Shown here one piece after another: positions 1 through 12,205 of a stretch of DNA of 64,000 nucleotides (positions within the stretch are counted from its first letter, which is position 1; each line of letters opens with the position of its first letter). The stretch spans positions 39,725,979 through 39,789,978 of the forward strand of contig OX421963.1 of the NCBI GenBank assembly GCA_949128115.1, in the 5' to 3' direction. The notes below the pieces were generated by a model. That model made no database searches. It was not told where the DNA came from and saw nothing but the letters and a program-made list of their open reading frames with translations. The position numbers and the translations under genes were made by a program. This stretch comes from Anaspis maculata (lineage: Eukaryota > Arthropoda > Insecta > Coleoptera > Scraptiidae).

Positions 1-214
1 GACGGGAAGACATCATGGGGTCCTTCATACAAAACACACAACAGAGTCGCACACGCCAAAAGATACTGGAGTCCCAAGAGCTACAACGAGGCTCAAAGAA
101 ACACAATAAGAGGCTTATCGAAGCTCCAAACGACAATTAAATAACAAAGGATCAGGGCCAGCTGTTGCCTTAAACCTCACAAATAGACACAAAAGGGGGT
201 ACACCTATCACTAA

Positions 215-508
215 TAATAAATAATAATAATAATAATGTTTTACTCCTTATCGACATATTTTTTGTCATAGGAGGGTACCCTTTTTATTGAGTGTTTCTT
301 TGCATTTAGTCATATGTACACAATAATGGTCAGTTATCAGTAATCAACAAATTTTCATTTTTAAATACGATACATAATACAATATCAATATTCACACAGT
401 CATTAACACTTGGCTCAGGAGAAAAGTTCTTCGGGAACGGCCGGGTTTCGAACCGGATACCTCTTGATTGGTGGTCTTGCGTCGTAACTCCTGAGCTACC
501 GGCCGCCC
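215..508 (-). mobile_element. tRNA-derived SINE
   Basis: The element reads on the minus strand. It starts at 508 with a tRNA-like head: an A-box-like TAGCTCAGGAGTT (rc of 486-498) and a B-box-like GGTTCGAAACC (rc of 444-454). It ends in an (ATT)n tail (plus-strand TAATAATAATAA at 215-241). It is bounded by a perfect 15-bp direct repeat, TACACCTATCACTAA, at 200-214 and 509-523, the expected target-site duplication of LINE-driven retroposition. The tRNA cloverleaf is imperfect, so this is a SINE head and not a working tRNA gene. Such elements are transcribed by RNA polymerase III from the internal boxes and move with the machinery of a partner LINE. The partner is not identified. Confidence 0.82.
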
Positions 509-523
509 TACACCTATCACTAA

Positions 524-1367
524 CATCGTGTGACCACCAGTTTGACGTAGATACCTATAGAATTTGTCAGGCTGATATAACAATAAAGCTTACAGATTTG
601 GTATCCAAGGGAATGAAAAGGGCCAAAGGCAGGTTAACGGCCAGTCCCAGTCCCGCTGATATTGGCCAGGAAAAAATTTGGAAATTTATAGCGCCTGTGA
701 GGGAAATGATGGAAAACTCCAACTTCAGCATCAATTTGATTCTTTTGTTGTGTTGCTTCTAGCCGAATTTGGTCCAAATCCATTATTGATTTTGAATAAT
801 TGAATGGCAAAGTTTTAAACTATTTTTTGTTCTTTGACAGACGATAGGCGAAGAAATGTTTTCAACCATGTTGAATACAGTTTTTCACGGGTCTTCCAAT
901 GACATACCGCAAGTTGAATTCCGTGAGATGTAACTTTTGCCGTTTTTTGATAGTGACATTTTTGTTTGACAGATGACAGCTCAAAACTAATCCGGTCATT
1001 CGACAGCAAAACCATGTCTGCATACCTGTTTGTCAGGTTGACAGGCTGACACGCTGGGATGTTCGGAGTTCACCGCGTTCCCGATTCCGTACGATATCTA
1101 GCGAGAAATTGTACCGTGTCATTTGGCGATATCTGTTACGCACTCTGGAACCAGTAAGCGCGTGACGTCACACGAAATTTTCTTTATTTTTTTTCGGGGC
1201 CTAAATGAACGCAAAAAACTCAAATGAAAAACAAGTGAGCTCTACGAAGGCCCTAGTATTTGAATTCATTTTTTCCCAAAATCCGTGGAACTCCAAATCC
1301 GTATATTGGTAGAGTTCAAAATTATACCGCCTACGCCACATTCCACTTTCCTGGATTCCTCAGTTTA
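524..1367. other. no gene recognised
   Basis: AT-rich sequence with short open frames only. I see no protein similarity and no terminal repeats in this stretch. Confidence 0.5.
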
Positions 1368-2250
1368 TACAGGGTCATTCAAAGAAGATGTCCACCCCCA
1401 TTTTCTTAAGATCCGTTGAAGCTAGCGAGTTGCGGTAAAAAGCGTTGGATTCAGCTGGTTCTTCTGATAAAATTTGATATGTCATCAAAACTAGATACTT
1501 CACCAAAACTCTGAGCAATTTTTTTTACACTGCACAATATTGAGTGATATGTCATTGAAAAGCCCTTGAAAAGTTTTAATGGACAAGTGCAAAAAGTTTT
1601 CGAAAATTTCCAGTGGTTTTCATTTTATGATAGAAAACAAAAACCTGGAAAAACACGTTTTTATGTATAAAATGAGAATCAATGAGAATTTTCCAAATTG
1701 CAAACTGCATTCAATAGAACTCATCAAAACGGTCAGTATGATGTGTAACTCAATATGCAATGACTATTTCTGAAATGTTGAGATTTTCCGAAATGAAGAT
1801 TTTGATGGGTAAAATTGAATTGCCTCCAAAATTTAAAATAGCTATTGCATATTGAGTTACACATCCCACTGACCGTTTCAATGAGTTCTATTGAATGCAG
1901 TTTGCAATTTGAAAAAAATCTCATTGATTCTCATTTTATACATAAAAACGTGTTTTTCCAGGTTTTTGTTTTCTGTCATAAAATGAAAACGGCTGAAAAT
2001 TTTCGGAAACTTTTTGCACTTGTCCATTGAAACTTTTAAAGGGTTTTTAAATGACATATCTTTCAATTTCATGCAGTGTAAAAAAATTGCCCAAAATTTT
2101 GAGGTGCCCCCGTAGTCAGAGTTTTGGTGAAGTAGTTTTGTTGACATATCAAATTTGATCAGAAAAACCAGCTGAATCCACGGTCTTTACCGCAACTCCA
2201 ACTCGCTAGCTTCAACGGATCTTGATAAAAATGGGGGTGGACATCTTGGA
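1368..2250. mobile_element. foldback element, right tip lost
   Basis: Arms 1388-1750 and 1845-2248 are diverged reverse complements. For example GATGTCCACCCCCAT at the left end mirrors ATGGGGGTGGACATC at 2231-2245. The left tip has TACAGGGTCATTC. The matching right tip is replaced by unrelated sequence, so the element is truncated or eroded there. Short open frames in it are arm shadows and code for nothing recognisable. Confidence 0.72.
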
Positions 2251-2939
2251 CATCATCACTCATACATAATGTACCACTTTCCGTACTTATTGCGTAATGT
2301 AGCATTGTCTGCGGGAATGATCGATTCTCCACGGATTTTTTGTTTCTCACTTGTTCATTTGGAATCAATTTTTCTAATACCACTTGAAAACAATTTACTG
2401 GCTCCGATTTAGAGGCCTTTCATCCAATCTCTTCAACGTTCGATCTTCCCGACTGGCCACCAGTACGTTACAGACGTCCATGGTTCCTTATTCGCATTCT
2501 AAGTGAGAACTACCCTTGAATTATTTTCAATATAAACAATAGCGTCTAAAGGACCCGCAAACACCGTTTGTTGTATTCCAGTTGAGATGGCCGCTGTAAG
2601 GACCAATGTGTTCCATGGAAATGAAATCTCTTTCAGTATAGATGCGCGCTGAAGACATTTTTACAAATAAATACCCACCTATACCTATTCGGAAAATTGA
2701 TTCTCGGATACTAAACCTACTTACATTTCGAACAATAGATTTTCGAAAAATTGACTCAATAACAGGACCAACAGGTGAGGATCCCAAGGACGATGCGATA
2801 TTAGACACTGATTATGGACACCCCACACATTACTGTAACTATCGAATTAGGATTGAGAAAGTTCTATTTATTATAGCTAAGGCGAGGCACCATCACTTAA
2901 AAGGCGTCGAAGTTCAATGGTTGTCTCAACTGTAGTTTA
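2251..2939. other. no gene recognised
   Basis: Spacer between two foldback elements. The small open frames on both strands resemble nothing I know. Confidence 0.4.
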
Positions 2940-2941
2940 TA

Positions 2942-4021
2942 CCGGGTGATCATTTGAAAACTATCCACCTGCAATAACTCCAGATTCCTAGTGAATATTT
3001 TTTCGAGCAAAAACAGGTCGATTTTTATATCGAGGGGGACATTCAAAACATACATTGGCAAATTTCTATATTCACCCCCCTCGCCCCCACTCACCCCAAC
3101 TTTGAAATTTCAAATGACACTACCTACCTTGCGATACATCAAATTGAAGCAAATTAAATTTTCTTTCTGAAAAAAATATTTTCAAAATTTTCAACCCCAT
3201 CCCCTTTTTCCTAAAAATTCTATGACTGTCCCATTTTATATTCTGGACCCCTCATTTTTTTCTCAATTCAGTCGGCGCATCCTAGATAGCATCAAAGAAA
3301 GAAATTTTCGGTGAAAAAAGTGCCACCCAAATTCACCCCTTTGCTCTCCCCCACCTCAACTCCCAAGTTGAACAAAACACCACCTACTTTGTGATACATC
3401 AAATTGAAGGGAATTGAATTCTCTTTCCGAAAAGAATTTTTTTGAAATTTTCTACCCCTCCCCCAATAAATTGGCCATTTGGAGTATTCTAGGGGGGAAA
3501 TGGGGGGCTTTAAAAATTGTGAAAAAATCGTTTTCCGGGAGAGAATTCAATTTCCGTCAATTTGATGTATTACAAAGTGGGTATTGACATTTTAAATTTT
3601 TGAGGTCAGGTGGGGGGAGCGAAGGGGTAAATTTGGGTGGCACTTTTTTTATCGGTAATTTTCTCTTTCGATGCTGTGCAGGATGACGTTTACTGTATTG
3701 AAGGGAAATGGAGGTCAAGAATATTAACTTGGACACCCAGAGAATTTTAGGAAGAACAGGGGGTGGGGTTGAAAAATTTCAAAATATGTTTTTTAGAAAG
3801 AAAATTTAATTCTCTTCAATTTGATGTATCGCAAGGTAGGTGGTGTCATTTGAAATTTCAAAGTTGGGGTGAGTGGGGGCGAGGGGGCTTAAGATATAAA
3901 TTCTCCAATGTATGTTTTAGATGTCCCTCTCAATATAAAAATCGACCTGTTTTTGCTTAAAGACATTTGCACTAGGAATCGGGAGATATTGCAGGTGGAT
4001 AGTTTTCAAATGATCACCCGG
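2942..4021. mobile_element. 1.08-kb foldback element, copy 1
   Basis: The whole element is a long imperfect palindrome. It begins CCGGGTGATCATTTGAAAAC and ends with the reverse complement, GTTTTCAAATGATCACCCGG. It is flanked by TA at 2940-2941 and 4022-4023. Each arm carries C-run/G-run blocks and repeated GATACATCAAATTGAAG-like words, so the arms contain diverged internal subrepeats. No transposase is visible, so it must be moved in trans. A second copy of the same length lies at 12206-13286. Confidence 0.88.
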
Positions 4022-4023
4022 TA

Positions 4024-5107
4024 TAAGTAGGATTTTTTTTTAGAAAACCGACATCGAGATTTTAGGACAGGTTAATGATAATGTAAGCTCACGGCTAGTA
4101 TAGGTATCACTATACAGATTAAAAAAACTACCTTTTTGGTCATTCAACACACCACAGAAAGATATAGGTTTGTCCTCGGGTTTATCACCGCAACTTTTAC
4201 TTTTAGGAATAGTTATACTTACTCGAGTACCGATACCTGCTCTCTCGATAATAAGACAAAGTTGTAAAATCATATCCGCCTAAGTTTGTTTTATGTAAGT
4301 ATAACTACTTGAAGTTTGGAGCAGCAGCAGCTTGGAATCATGAATAAATGCTGAATAGCCTAAGGAATTATGTATTTCGAAGAACAGATTTCAACTTTAA
4401 AGTCATCTGCTGCTGGTGTCTCTCTCTTCTCCTCCTTCTCCTCACGTCCTTGATCCTTGACTGAATCCCTCTACTGAATCGTTGAAAATTAATGTCTGAA
4501 AATGTTCCGTGATGTGATAAAACGCAGTCATACGAATGGTATTGACATTGCTGCTATTGCTAGTACATACCTACCTGATGCGTAATCGCAGAAATGTCAT
4601 ACGGAGTCATTTATTACTTACGAGTGTTGCCATTCAAAATTTTCTAATAAAATGATTAAAATAATGCATTATCCTAGGTACCATATTTTCAATTTTTGAT
4701 AGATATTCTAACCAAACGCGTCATTATCATTTAACGCAGAGGTCAATAGGCGATTTACATTTAAAAAACGCCACCTGGTGTAGAGCTCGGTACTTGATCG
4801 TAGAGGAATTTTTTGAGAGGAACACATACTCCGACGTCTAGTAGCCTAGGTGAGCACTAATGGAAACCTGCAATACTCACATTATTGACATGGTTTGGGG
4901 TTTGCAGTTAATTTTAATAATAGATGAATTTTCAACATAAATGATTTTACCCAGACAAGAATTGAACAAAGAAGCACATTTTACCCTGCACTAACGTTGA
5001 TTTGTTACTTGTTGAATGAGGTACTATAGGCTTGTGACAGAGCCGGAAAAGATTTTTGTCTAGACTAATTCCATCAAGACAAAAAAAAATTGAAAAATAA
5101 ATAATCC
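4024..5107. other. no gene recognised
   Basis: AT-rich, with a short GCAGCAGCAG run near 4321. Nothing with clear coding or repeat structure is seen. Confidence 0.4.
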
Positions 5108-6636
5108 ACGCACAGATCAATACGTCGCGCGTCGTTCCAAAAAAATTTGCTCTTTTTCAATTTGATGTAAATTTGGATTACTACAATGAATTTGCATTCT
5201 GTTTAAAGTGTCCGTTGACTTCATCCTTTGGCTATCAGTCTGTGGTTTTGCAAGACACTAGACAATCCACATAAATTTTGTTCAGGGTGTTCAATAAGGC
5301 AGTGCAAAATTTCTGAATCGTCAAGAAGCTCCCGTTCGGAAAAGAATTTTTCTCTCTTGAATTTTTACCACAAAGAAGACGAAGTAGGTCTTGAAGTACA
5401 GGGTGGTGTTTGAATTCTCTTCTTATCTCCTTTATTTACAGGGTGAGCACAAAGAAATCATCTTTTTGATTTTGCATGGATAACTTTTTTCGTCGTTTGC
5501 CGATTTTAAAAATTAATGGCTCATATTAAAGCTAAAACTTTAGGTAAAAAGACCTGAGGATCAGAATTGATTCGAGGCAAACAATCAGAATCAAGTGTTC
5601 AATAAAAGTTGGCTCAAATCTTAAACGTCGTCTACAGCTCGTTTGGGAGAAGGATTAGCTGAAATTCACTTTTCTTTCGAGTGAATAATTTATTCTGATA
5701 ACATTGAGGTTTGTCTAGCTTGTCCTGGCCAAAAATTATAGGTGAAGGAATCCAATTACAACTGCATGTTCAAGAAGGAAAAACAGCCCCTTGGTCTTCT
5801 TAAATTGGTCGTAACGATAACCAAGACTACAAAAATCAAAACAATGAGTAATGAACAAACCAGTTTAGGTAATTCATTGTTTTTATTTTTGTAGTGTTGG
5901 TTACGACCGTCAGTGGTTACGACCAATTTCAGTGAACAAAGAACTGTTTCTCTTCCTTGAACATGCAGTTGTAAATTAATTCCTCCACCTACACAATTCT
6001 TGGCTAGGACAAGAACAAAGACCATAATGCATTCAGAATAAATTATTTATTCGAAAGAAACGTGGCTATTAGCAAATTCTTTTTCTAAACGGGCTGTCGA
6101 TGGCGTTTTAAATTTGGGTCACATTTCATTGAACCCTGGGCTCTGAATGTTTGTCTTAAGTCAATTCTGATCTTTAGGTCTTTTCACCAATAGTTTTAGC
6201 TTCAATATGAGCTGCAAATTTCCAAAATCGGTCAACGAGGGAAAAAGTTATCCATGCAAAACCAAAAAGATGATTTTTGTGTGCTCACCCTGTAAATAAA
6301 GAAGATAAGCAGATAATCCAAGCACCACCCTGTACTTTAAGGCCTACCTTATCTTCTTTGTGGTGAAAATTCAAGAGAAAAAGATTCTTTTTCGAACAGG
6401 AGCTTCATGACGATTCAGAAATTTTGCACTGTTTTATTGAACACCCTGTACAAAATTTATGTAGATTATCTAGTGTCTTGCAAAAAAACGAACGAACTGC
6501 TAAAGGATCCAGTCAATAGACACTTCAAACAGAATGCAAATTCATTGTAGTTATCCAAATTTACATCAAATTGAAAAAGGGTAAATTTTTTTCGAACGAC
6601 GTATTGATTTGTGCGTAGTTTAGTTCTCACCCTGTA
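5108..6636. mobile_element. 1.5-kb foldback element with inner CAGGGTG edges
   Basis: The arms pair from about 5108 to 5855 and 5870 to 6616. GCACAGATCAATACG on the left mirrors CGTATTGATTTGTGCG on the right. Within each arm sits an inner TACAGGGTGAGCAC / GTGCTCACCCTGTA pair (5437 and 6281-6294), so this may be one foldback inside another. The right edge carries CACCCTGTA at 6628-6636. The left counterpart is missing. No coding potential. Confidence 0.74.
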
Positions 6637-6639
6637 AGG

Positions 6640-6802
6640 ACAAATTCAGCAGCATTCTGGATTCTGGATTGAGTGGGGGGAGTGATGGAACATAATTCCA
6701 TCCGGCACGCAGGCCTCATTTGGGCCCATTGTGCCGTCTCCCCCCAATGTTGGCTACCCCTCCCGGTCAGTCGTCGAGCCAGCCGAGCCGTTCGACAAAC
6801 TC
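6640..6802 (-). pseudogene. LINE 3' end: last coding residues and 3' UTR
   Basis: Read on the minus strand, the segment from 6802 downwards encodes a short C-terminal stretch of the form FVERLGWLDD followed by a stop, typical of the end of R1/I-type LINE proteins. It then runs into a GC-rich 3' UTR with CCAATGTTGGGG-like and GGGCCC words, and ends near AATCCAGAATCCAGAAT. A related 3' end lies at 21291-21400. It belongs with the coding fragment at 8569-8800, from which it is separated by two transposon insertions. Confidence 0.5.
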
Positions 6803-6805
6803 TAA

Positions 6806-7042
6806 CCGTCAGTTCCACAAAAAAGATGATCAGCGATCAAGGCTGATTGCAGATTAACTGAACTTTTTTCTGCTAAATGCTAGGCGATTAACCTCAAATA
6901 ATGCCTGAAATCTATACTAGACCCATCATCTTTCCATTATTGAGATACGAATCAGAATTTCCATTGATCAGTCAGCTACAAATTGACAAACAAAAATCGC
7001 GAATCAACTAATCTCGTATTATCTGTTTTGTGGAACCCACGG
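6806..7042. mobile_element. 237-bp Harbinger-type MITE
   Basis: Terminal inverted repeats CCGTCAGTTCCACAAAA and TTTTGTGGAACCCACGG are flanked by TAA at 6803-6805 and 7043-7045. The three-base TAA duplication is the signature of the PIF/Harbinger superfamily (TWA target). The element splits a LINE remnant, and its right TAA was later the target of the element at 7046. Confidence 0.68.
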
Positions 7043-7045
7043 TAA

Positions 7046-8565
7046 GGGCCGTATTCATACCTCGCTTTTAAGCTAAAAGCGCTATTAGAGCGATGCGCAT
7101 TCAGGGGCATTTCTCATATTTTAGTGTTCAAAAATACAAATTAACTCGCAAATTGATTGCAATTAAGTACAGGGTGATCACGCGAGATGGGACACCCCCA
7201 TCTGAACGCTTCCCTTTTGAGATATCTTTCAAAATAAAAAACTATTCCTTGATAATTTTTCCTGTACTATTCGAATATATTTACCATGATTTTCTATATC
7301 TCATAATTAGGGAGCGGATTTATATGCGATAAAAAAGCTCAAAATATGCAGTTTATATGCGCTTGAAAAGTATCAAAATATGCGGTGAAAATGTTCAAAT
7401 AAAGCAATATATGCGGGTAAATATGTGATATAAGCTGCAAAATAGTGAAAATTTCAGCATTTACATGTAAAATCAACCAACCAACTTTGACCACCAAAGT
7501 AAAAAAAAAATTTCTTCCAAAATTTTCGATAATTTTTTTCTTGAAATGAAAAAATCATGATTTGCTAGCACATATAGATAAAATTGACAAAATATTGACA
7601 AATATTCAGTTATATGCAAGAATATGGACTAAATATGCGGCTATATGCGATTATATGGACTATCAATTTGTATGCGGTAAAAAGTCAAAATAATAAATTA
7701 TATGCGAAATAAAACTTGGTATTTAGGTTCCTCATCGATGGAAACGTCAAGCTGCAAGTCAACAGTTGCATCCAACTTAGCGAATAGAACATGTGAAAAA
7801 CTATAAATCCGCTCTCTACTCATAATATACAAGGTGGTGAAGAAAAAAGTTGAATTTTTGCGACACCCTGTATTTACTTATTGTAATCTAGACAGTTTGC
7901 TTTGCTGATTACAAAACTGTATGGCACTTGTCGATTTTTTCTCGAATAACTTGTCAAACAAATTAATAAATCTGAGTTTCATGGATATTATTCTAATAAA
8001 AATGGCTGTGATTACAGCACCAAATACCCAAAAAATACTAAAACTATGTTTTAGTCTACAGATTAATAAAACATTGGTTTTGATAAGAAACAAGTCTCAC
8101 TTCTGAAATTTAGTGCTGTAATCACAGCCATCTTTATTAGAATAATATCCACGAAATTGAGATTTTATTAATTTTTTTGACAAATTATTTGGAAAAAATC
8201 CACAAGTGTCATACATTTTTGTAATTAGCAAAGCAAACTGTCTAAATTACAATAAGTAAATACAGGGTGTCGTAAAAATTCATCTTTTTTCCTTCAACAC
8301 CTTGTATATTATGAGATATAGAAAATTATGGTAGATATATTCGAAAAGTTCAGGGAAAATTATCAAGGATAAGTTTTTTATTTTGAAAAATATCTCAAAG
8401 GGGAAGCGTTCAGTTGGGGGGTCCCATCTCGCGTGATCACCCTGTACATACAATCGTTCCCAATCGCAATAATGTATTTTTGAACACTGAAATAAAAGAA
8501 AAGCCCCTAAATGCGCATCGCTCTAATAGCGCTTTTAGCTTAAAAGTGAGGTATGAATACGGCCC
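7046..8565. mobile_element. palindromic Harbinger-type element (about 1.0 kb before nested insertion)
   Basis: The termini are GGGCCGTATTCATACC and GGTATGAATACGGCCC, flanked by TAA at 7043-7045 and 8566-8568. The arms continue inward as reverse complements for about 500 bp, apart from a nested 511-bp insertion in the left arm. Inner edges carry TACAGGGTGATCACG / CGTGATCACCCTGTA and CACCCTGTATTTAC words. It is non-coding. The TAA duplication and GGGCC tip fit PIF/Harbinger, but the long arms are unusual for that group. Confidence 0.75.
7308..7818. mobile_element. 511-bp hAT-type MITE, copy 1
   Basis: The termini TAGGGAGCGGATTTATA and TATAAATCCGCTCTCTA are flanked by a perfect 8-bp duplication, CTCATAAT, at 7300-7307 and 7819-7826. 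The opposite arm of the host palindrome (about 8310) keeps the empty site with one CTCATAAT. Eight-base duplications and TAGNG tips are hAT hallmarks. The interior is rich in ATATGCG words and has no open frame. A second copy is at 42587. Confidence 0.9.
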
Positions 8566-8568
8566 TAA

Positions 8569-8800
8569 GACACGGCCAGGTAGGGTGCCAAGGCTGGCCA
8601 TACCAGGACAGAGGTTCCCTAGTATGGATTCCTAGTGATGAAAGAGCTGGGCAGTGGCAGAGCACGTACTCAGCTGTTTCATCCTCTTCTCCACAGCCTC
8701 GACATGTGGCGTCATTCATGATCCCTATCTTGTGCTGGTAGTTTAGCCTACAATGCCCAGTCAAGATCATTCCCTCCCCAGAAGCAAATTCAGCAGCAAT
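8569..8800 (-). pseudogene. LINE reverse-transcriptase C-terminal fragment
   Basis: The minus-strand frame encodes a fragment with LTGHCRLNYQ, then a C-X2-C...H-X3-C type cluster (CRGCGEEDETAEYVLCHC). This is the short Cys/His domain found after the RT/RNase H of R1/I/Jockey-type LINEs. The reading frame runs into the Harbinger-type element at 8565 and resumes, frameshifted, beyond 7042 and 6805. Upstream RT sequence is not preserved to the right of 8800. Dead copy. Confidence 0.72.
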
Positions 8801-9705
8801 AGCGGGATATATTTTTCATTGAATGAAAGACCTCCTAAGGTTGCTATAAATAATGATAAAAAATACCTTTTTCTCGAAGATAATTTCATCAGAAAAAAAA
8901 ATTGAGTTTTTTTCAAAACTCTTGTATAAATGCTAAACATAGTTCTTTGTTTTGACTCACGTTCTGTTTATAAAATTCCTTGTGAAGATTGCGACAAAGT
9001 ATAAGTACCTAGGTACCTATTCTTTTGGTCAGTGCGTCAGTGGCAGGGCGTCCTTCCTGCTTATATTTTCTCTGAAAAGTTCTTCCAGGCAGTTATCGGT
9101 ACAACAAGATATATATCACGCTCGCGGTTGGCTAAAATTAGCGAAATATTCCTCCAAGCATTCTTTTCTTTATACAAAAGTTTCTAATTGGGCTGAAAAA
9201 TCTCTTTGAAAAGCTCGCTCTTGCAAAGTAAACATCGTCGTAATTCCCGCGAAAAGTGTGATAACAAGCATCGTCGATGTTTTTTTTTTATCGGCCCATG
9301 GCCGTGGCAAGCGCCGAGTTCACTTTTATTATTTAGCCTCAATAATTATAATGTTACGAATTTATGCTGGGTAGGTACCTTTTTATTTGAAAGACGAATG
9401 TTCAACGTTTAACACACACTGTTCATTACTGCGTACTACTAAATACACGTCAGTTATTATTCACACTATTATTCACATAACGCTTTGATCTGTTACCTTC
9501 GGGAACATTCCACACATTTCTCTGGCATAATCCAGCATAACTCGCCCGAAGATTTGCGTAGATACTGGCATGCTTTGGAAAGTCTGCACCTCCGCCAATT
9601 TTGCAAATGTCTCTTACTCGGTCATTGGGATCTCCAGCTTGCGCGAACGATCTAGAATCACACCGTTTGATCTCGTATGTATTGGAATCAAATGAAAGCC
9701 TCGAA
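8801..9705. other. no gene recognised
   Basis: Several small open frames but no recognisable protein. It contains GTACCTAGGTACCTA words near 9006 and no terminal repeats that I can pair. Confidence 0.4.
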
Positions 9706-10790
9706 ACTCGTAATACTGCCCCACCCCCCTCTTAAGCCGCTTCATCCCGAATGGGCTCATCGTTACACCCCGAATAACGTGCGAAGCGATCAATGTGGAC
9801 AACTTTTATCTTGGCTCCCGCAGCTTGGATTCTGTAAACGACGTCACTAATCCTCTTGACAACCGTGTAAGGTCCTTCTCGTGGGATGTCGCACATTCTT
9901 TGTCTTAGGTCGTTGACTTAATCGGTAATGGCTACGTTTATACCGGTGGCTAAAACTGGACTGACCCAAGCACTGACCCGAATTCCACCTAAAGTAATTC
10001 TTTTTTCACCGGCAGACTAACGCGGCCGACCTGTTTTAAAATATGAACTTGAACTAAATAAATATAAAAACTAAATTTACTTCAGTCCACGGCTAACCGA
10101 AGACCTGACCCAAGCTACTTGGTCCTGATTTGGTCCTTGTCTACGATCGTCCACACCACGTGGACTAAATTTATTTGGGTCGAATTTAGTGCTTAGGTCG
10201 CTGACCAAAGCCACGGTGCAAACGTAGCCACTAGCTTTGGAATGATTCTCCGGCATGCCAAATTGTAAATCGCAGAGGAGGCGAATCCATCGGCCAAAAA
10301 GAACACGTGCCGGCATTTTCTTCGTGGTATTTTGAATGGCAGCGCGATACGCCATTAGGAATACCGGCAGATGACGATCTCAGTCGCGCTGATGTTTGTC
10401 GACGATCTTTGACCAGATGCTGCTTCATCTTCATCGTCCTGTTGAAATGTTCAACCATTCCATCAGACCATGGATGAAAAGGCGTCGTCCTGGTCATCTG
10501 GATCCCGAGTAGGGTACAGATACCTTGGAACACGTTGGATTCGAACCTTCGTCCCTGATCTGTAATTATTCCAGTGGTACTCTGAAACGGCTGATGAAAG
10601 TGTCCACACTCGCCACCGTAGAAGCAAAAAGCCTCTTGACTGGGTAAGGAGTACGCTTCTGGCCATATACTTGATGAAGTAGTCCATTGCAACCAGGATG
10701 TATTTGTTGCCATATTCTGTTGTGGGAAACAGGCCAGCCACATCGATCGCGATGCGCTTAAAAGGCGCTCCGGAGGCTTCATGTCTTACC
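9706..10790 (-). pseudogene. Gypsy-type integrase remnant
   Basis: Reading from 10790 down, frameshifted pieces give the integrase catalytic core (GNKYILVAMDYF, then ITDQGRRFESNVFQG, then TRTTPFHPWSDGMVEHFNRT). These contain the second D and the E of the D,D-35-E triad. They continue with MAYRAAIQNTTKKMPARVLFG. Degraded C-terminal codons near 9800 match the C-terminus of the Gypsy copy at 51767. Around 9722 there is a polypurine tract (on the minus strand AAGAGGGGGG) followed by TATTACGAG, like the 3' LTR junction of that copy. Stops and frameshifts make it inactive. Confidence 0.8.
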
Positions 10791-10799
10791 TCGAAACAG

Positions 10800-11448
10800 T
10801 TCTGGAATTTTCCGGATCAGAAGTCAAACAACGAGGATATGATTTTTATTTTGAACTGGTGAGACTTTCGATACCCTGAATTTTTTGAAATTTTGTCCTT
10901 CAAAGCCATTGTTTTTGTCTGAAACTTCAGTTTGACAACAGAATCATACAGAGGAGGTCAAAATTATGAAAAAACCAAATTTCACAAATGAATATCTGCT
11001 AGTGTTCACTTCTCGACTTGTTAGACAACTCGAGGCCCAACTGCTACATTGTGAAAACTGGCCAATAACGACGGCACAAATGACCATCGTGATGGCCAAT
11101 ACCTCAGTTATCGTACATTTTACTCTTGTCATTTGATGTTATATGCGTTTTGGAATTCAGAAAAGTGTCCAAGTGGTGCCCCTGATAGAATTTTTGATTT
11201 TGATTTGGACTAACTGCAACCTTTAACTGAATTGTATTGAATAAAATGGTGTCAGCGTCTTCACCGCTGTCAAAAGCTGACAGACAAACCAAGTTATTGA
11301 TTTTGCCAGCTTCTTGGAGTTGAAGATTGGTTCACGCACTCCACTACTACTAAACCAATCGACGCAAAGTTGACTGATACTGATGAATCTGCGCCGTAAA
11401 AACCTCAGACAAAAGAGAATGGCTCCAGGATGAACTGCCAGAAGATAC
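10800..11448. other. no gene recognised
   Basis: AT-rich spacer. An AACTGAATTGTATTG word near 11226 resembles the LINE tail at 11449, which hints at an older LINE end, but I cannot support more. Confidence 0.35.
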
Positions 11449-11856
11449 AATTCAATACAATTTATTTCATTTTCCAAATTTGTAGATTAGATACAGGCAA
11501 TAATTTCACAAAAAAACAAAGTTGAAATAAATTCAAAAACAACCACAGAAATATAGATACCTATATTTGTGCGTGGTTAAAATGATTAAAAGTCAAATTA
11601 AAAATACATTACAAACAACAATTTGGAACAGATTCAAAGGAACAGGCTGAAACCGACTTAAAAAGATTCAGAAACCGATCATCAATCATTAAAGTGATTA
11701 AACGATCTCAAGTATAAACTGAGCACAACGATATAGCAGAGACAACAACAAGCAGGCAGAATCAGAACGACACATGAGCTCACCCAACCCAAAAATCTAA
11801 GGGAAAATCCAAGAGAAGCCAGAACCCCAAGTATTCGTATCCAATACTCTTGACTT

Positions 11857-12204
11857 TCAACTGTTCTTTAGGTCGATATGTTGATGGATGAGCCCCCTAT
11901 CACACGAAAGCAAAAAATGTCTACACTTCCTTCTAAATAGGTGGATACCTAATGAAGCTTTAATTCTTTCCGGTAACAAGTTGAACACTTTAGGCGCCAG
12001 ATATTCACAGCTTCTCTGTCCTATGGTTATGTTCCTTCTTTGCACCCTCAACAAACCTTTATCCCTCAAGTCATACTTAACTGATTGGCCAACAGTAACC
12101 TTTGTTCCTTGCGCAGAGTATTGGTAAATAGCTAGATCCTGGGAAAATAGCTGTCTCAAGTCCATAATCATACTTTCTCTGAACAAGTCCTCCGTGGAAT
12201 ACAT
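11857..12204 (-). pseudogene. LINE ORF2 C-terminal segment
   Basis: About 115 codons with STEDLFRESM, LRDKGLLRVQRRNITIGQRS and APKVFNLLPERIKA, the usual conserved tail of CR1/Jockey-type ORF2 proteins (a region ending in an FRRKCRHFLL stretch). It is separated from the RT at 13289 by a foldback element. Removing the element plus one TA rejoins the two reading frames without a shift. The apparent ATG at the right end is therefore internal, not a start. Confidence 0.82.
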
Positions 12205-12205
12205 A

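Noticed and set aside
215..241. Independent AAT microsatellite
   Set aside because: It lies exactly between the target duplication and the SINE body, so it is the SINE tail.
425..508. Functional tRNA gene on the minus strand
   Set aside because: A and B boxes are present but the T stem has mismatches, the acceptor overlaps it, and the sequence is the head of an element with a tail and duplication. Called a SINE.
1578..2150. Overlapping small open frames on both strands
   Set aside because: They are mirror images in the two arms of a foldback (same peptide-like strings on opposite strands), so they reflect repeat structure.
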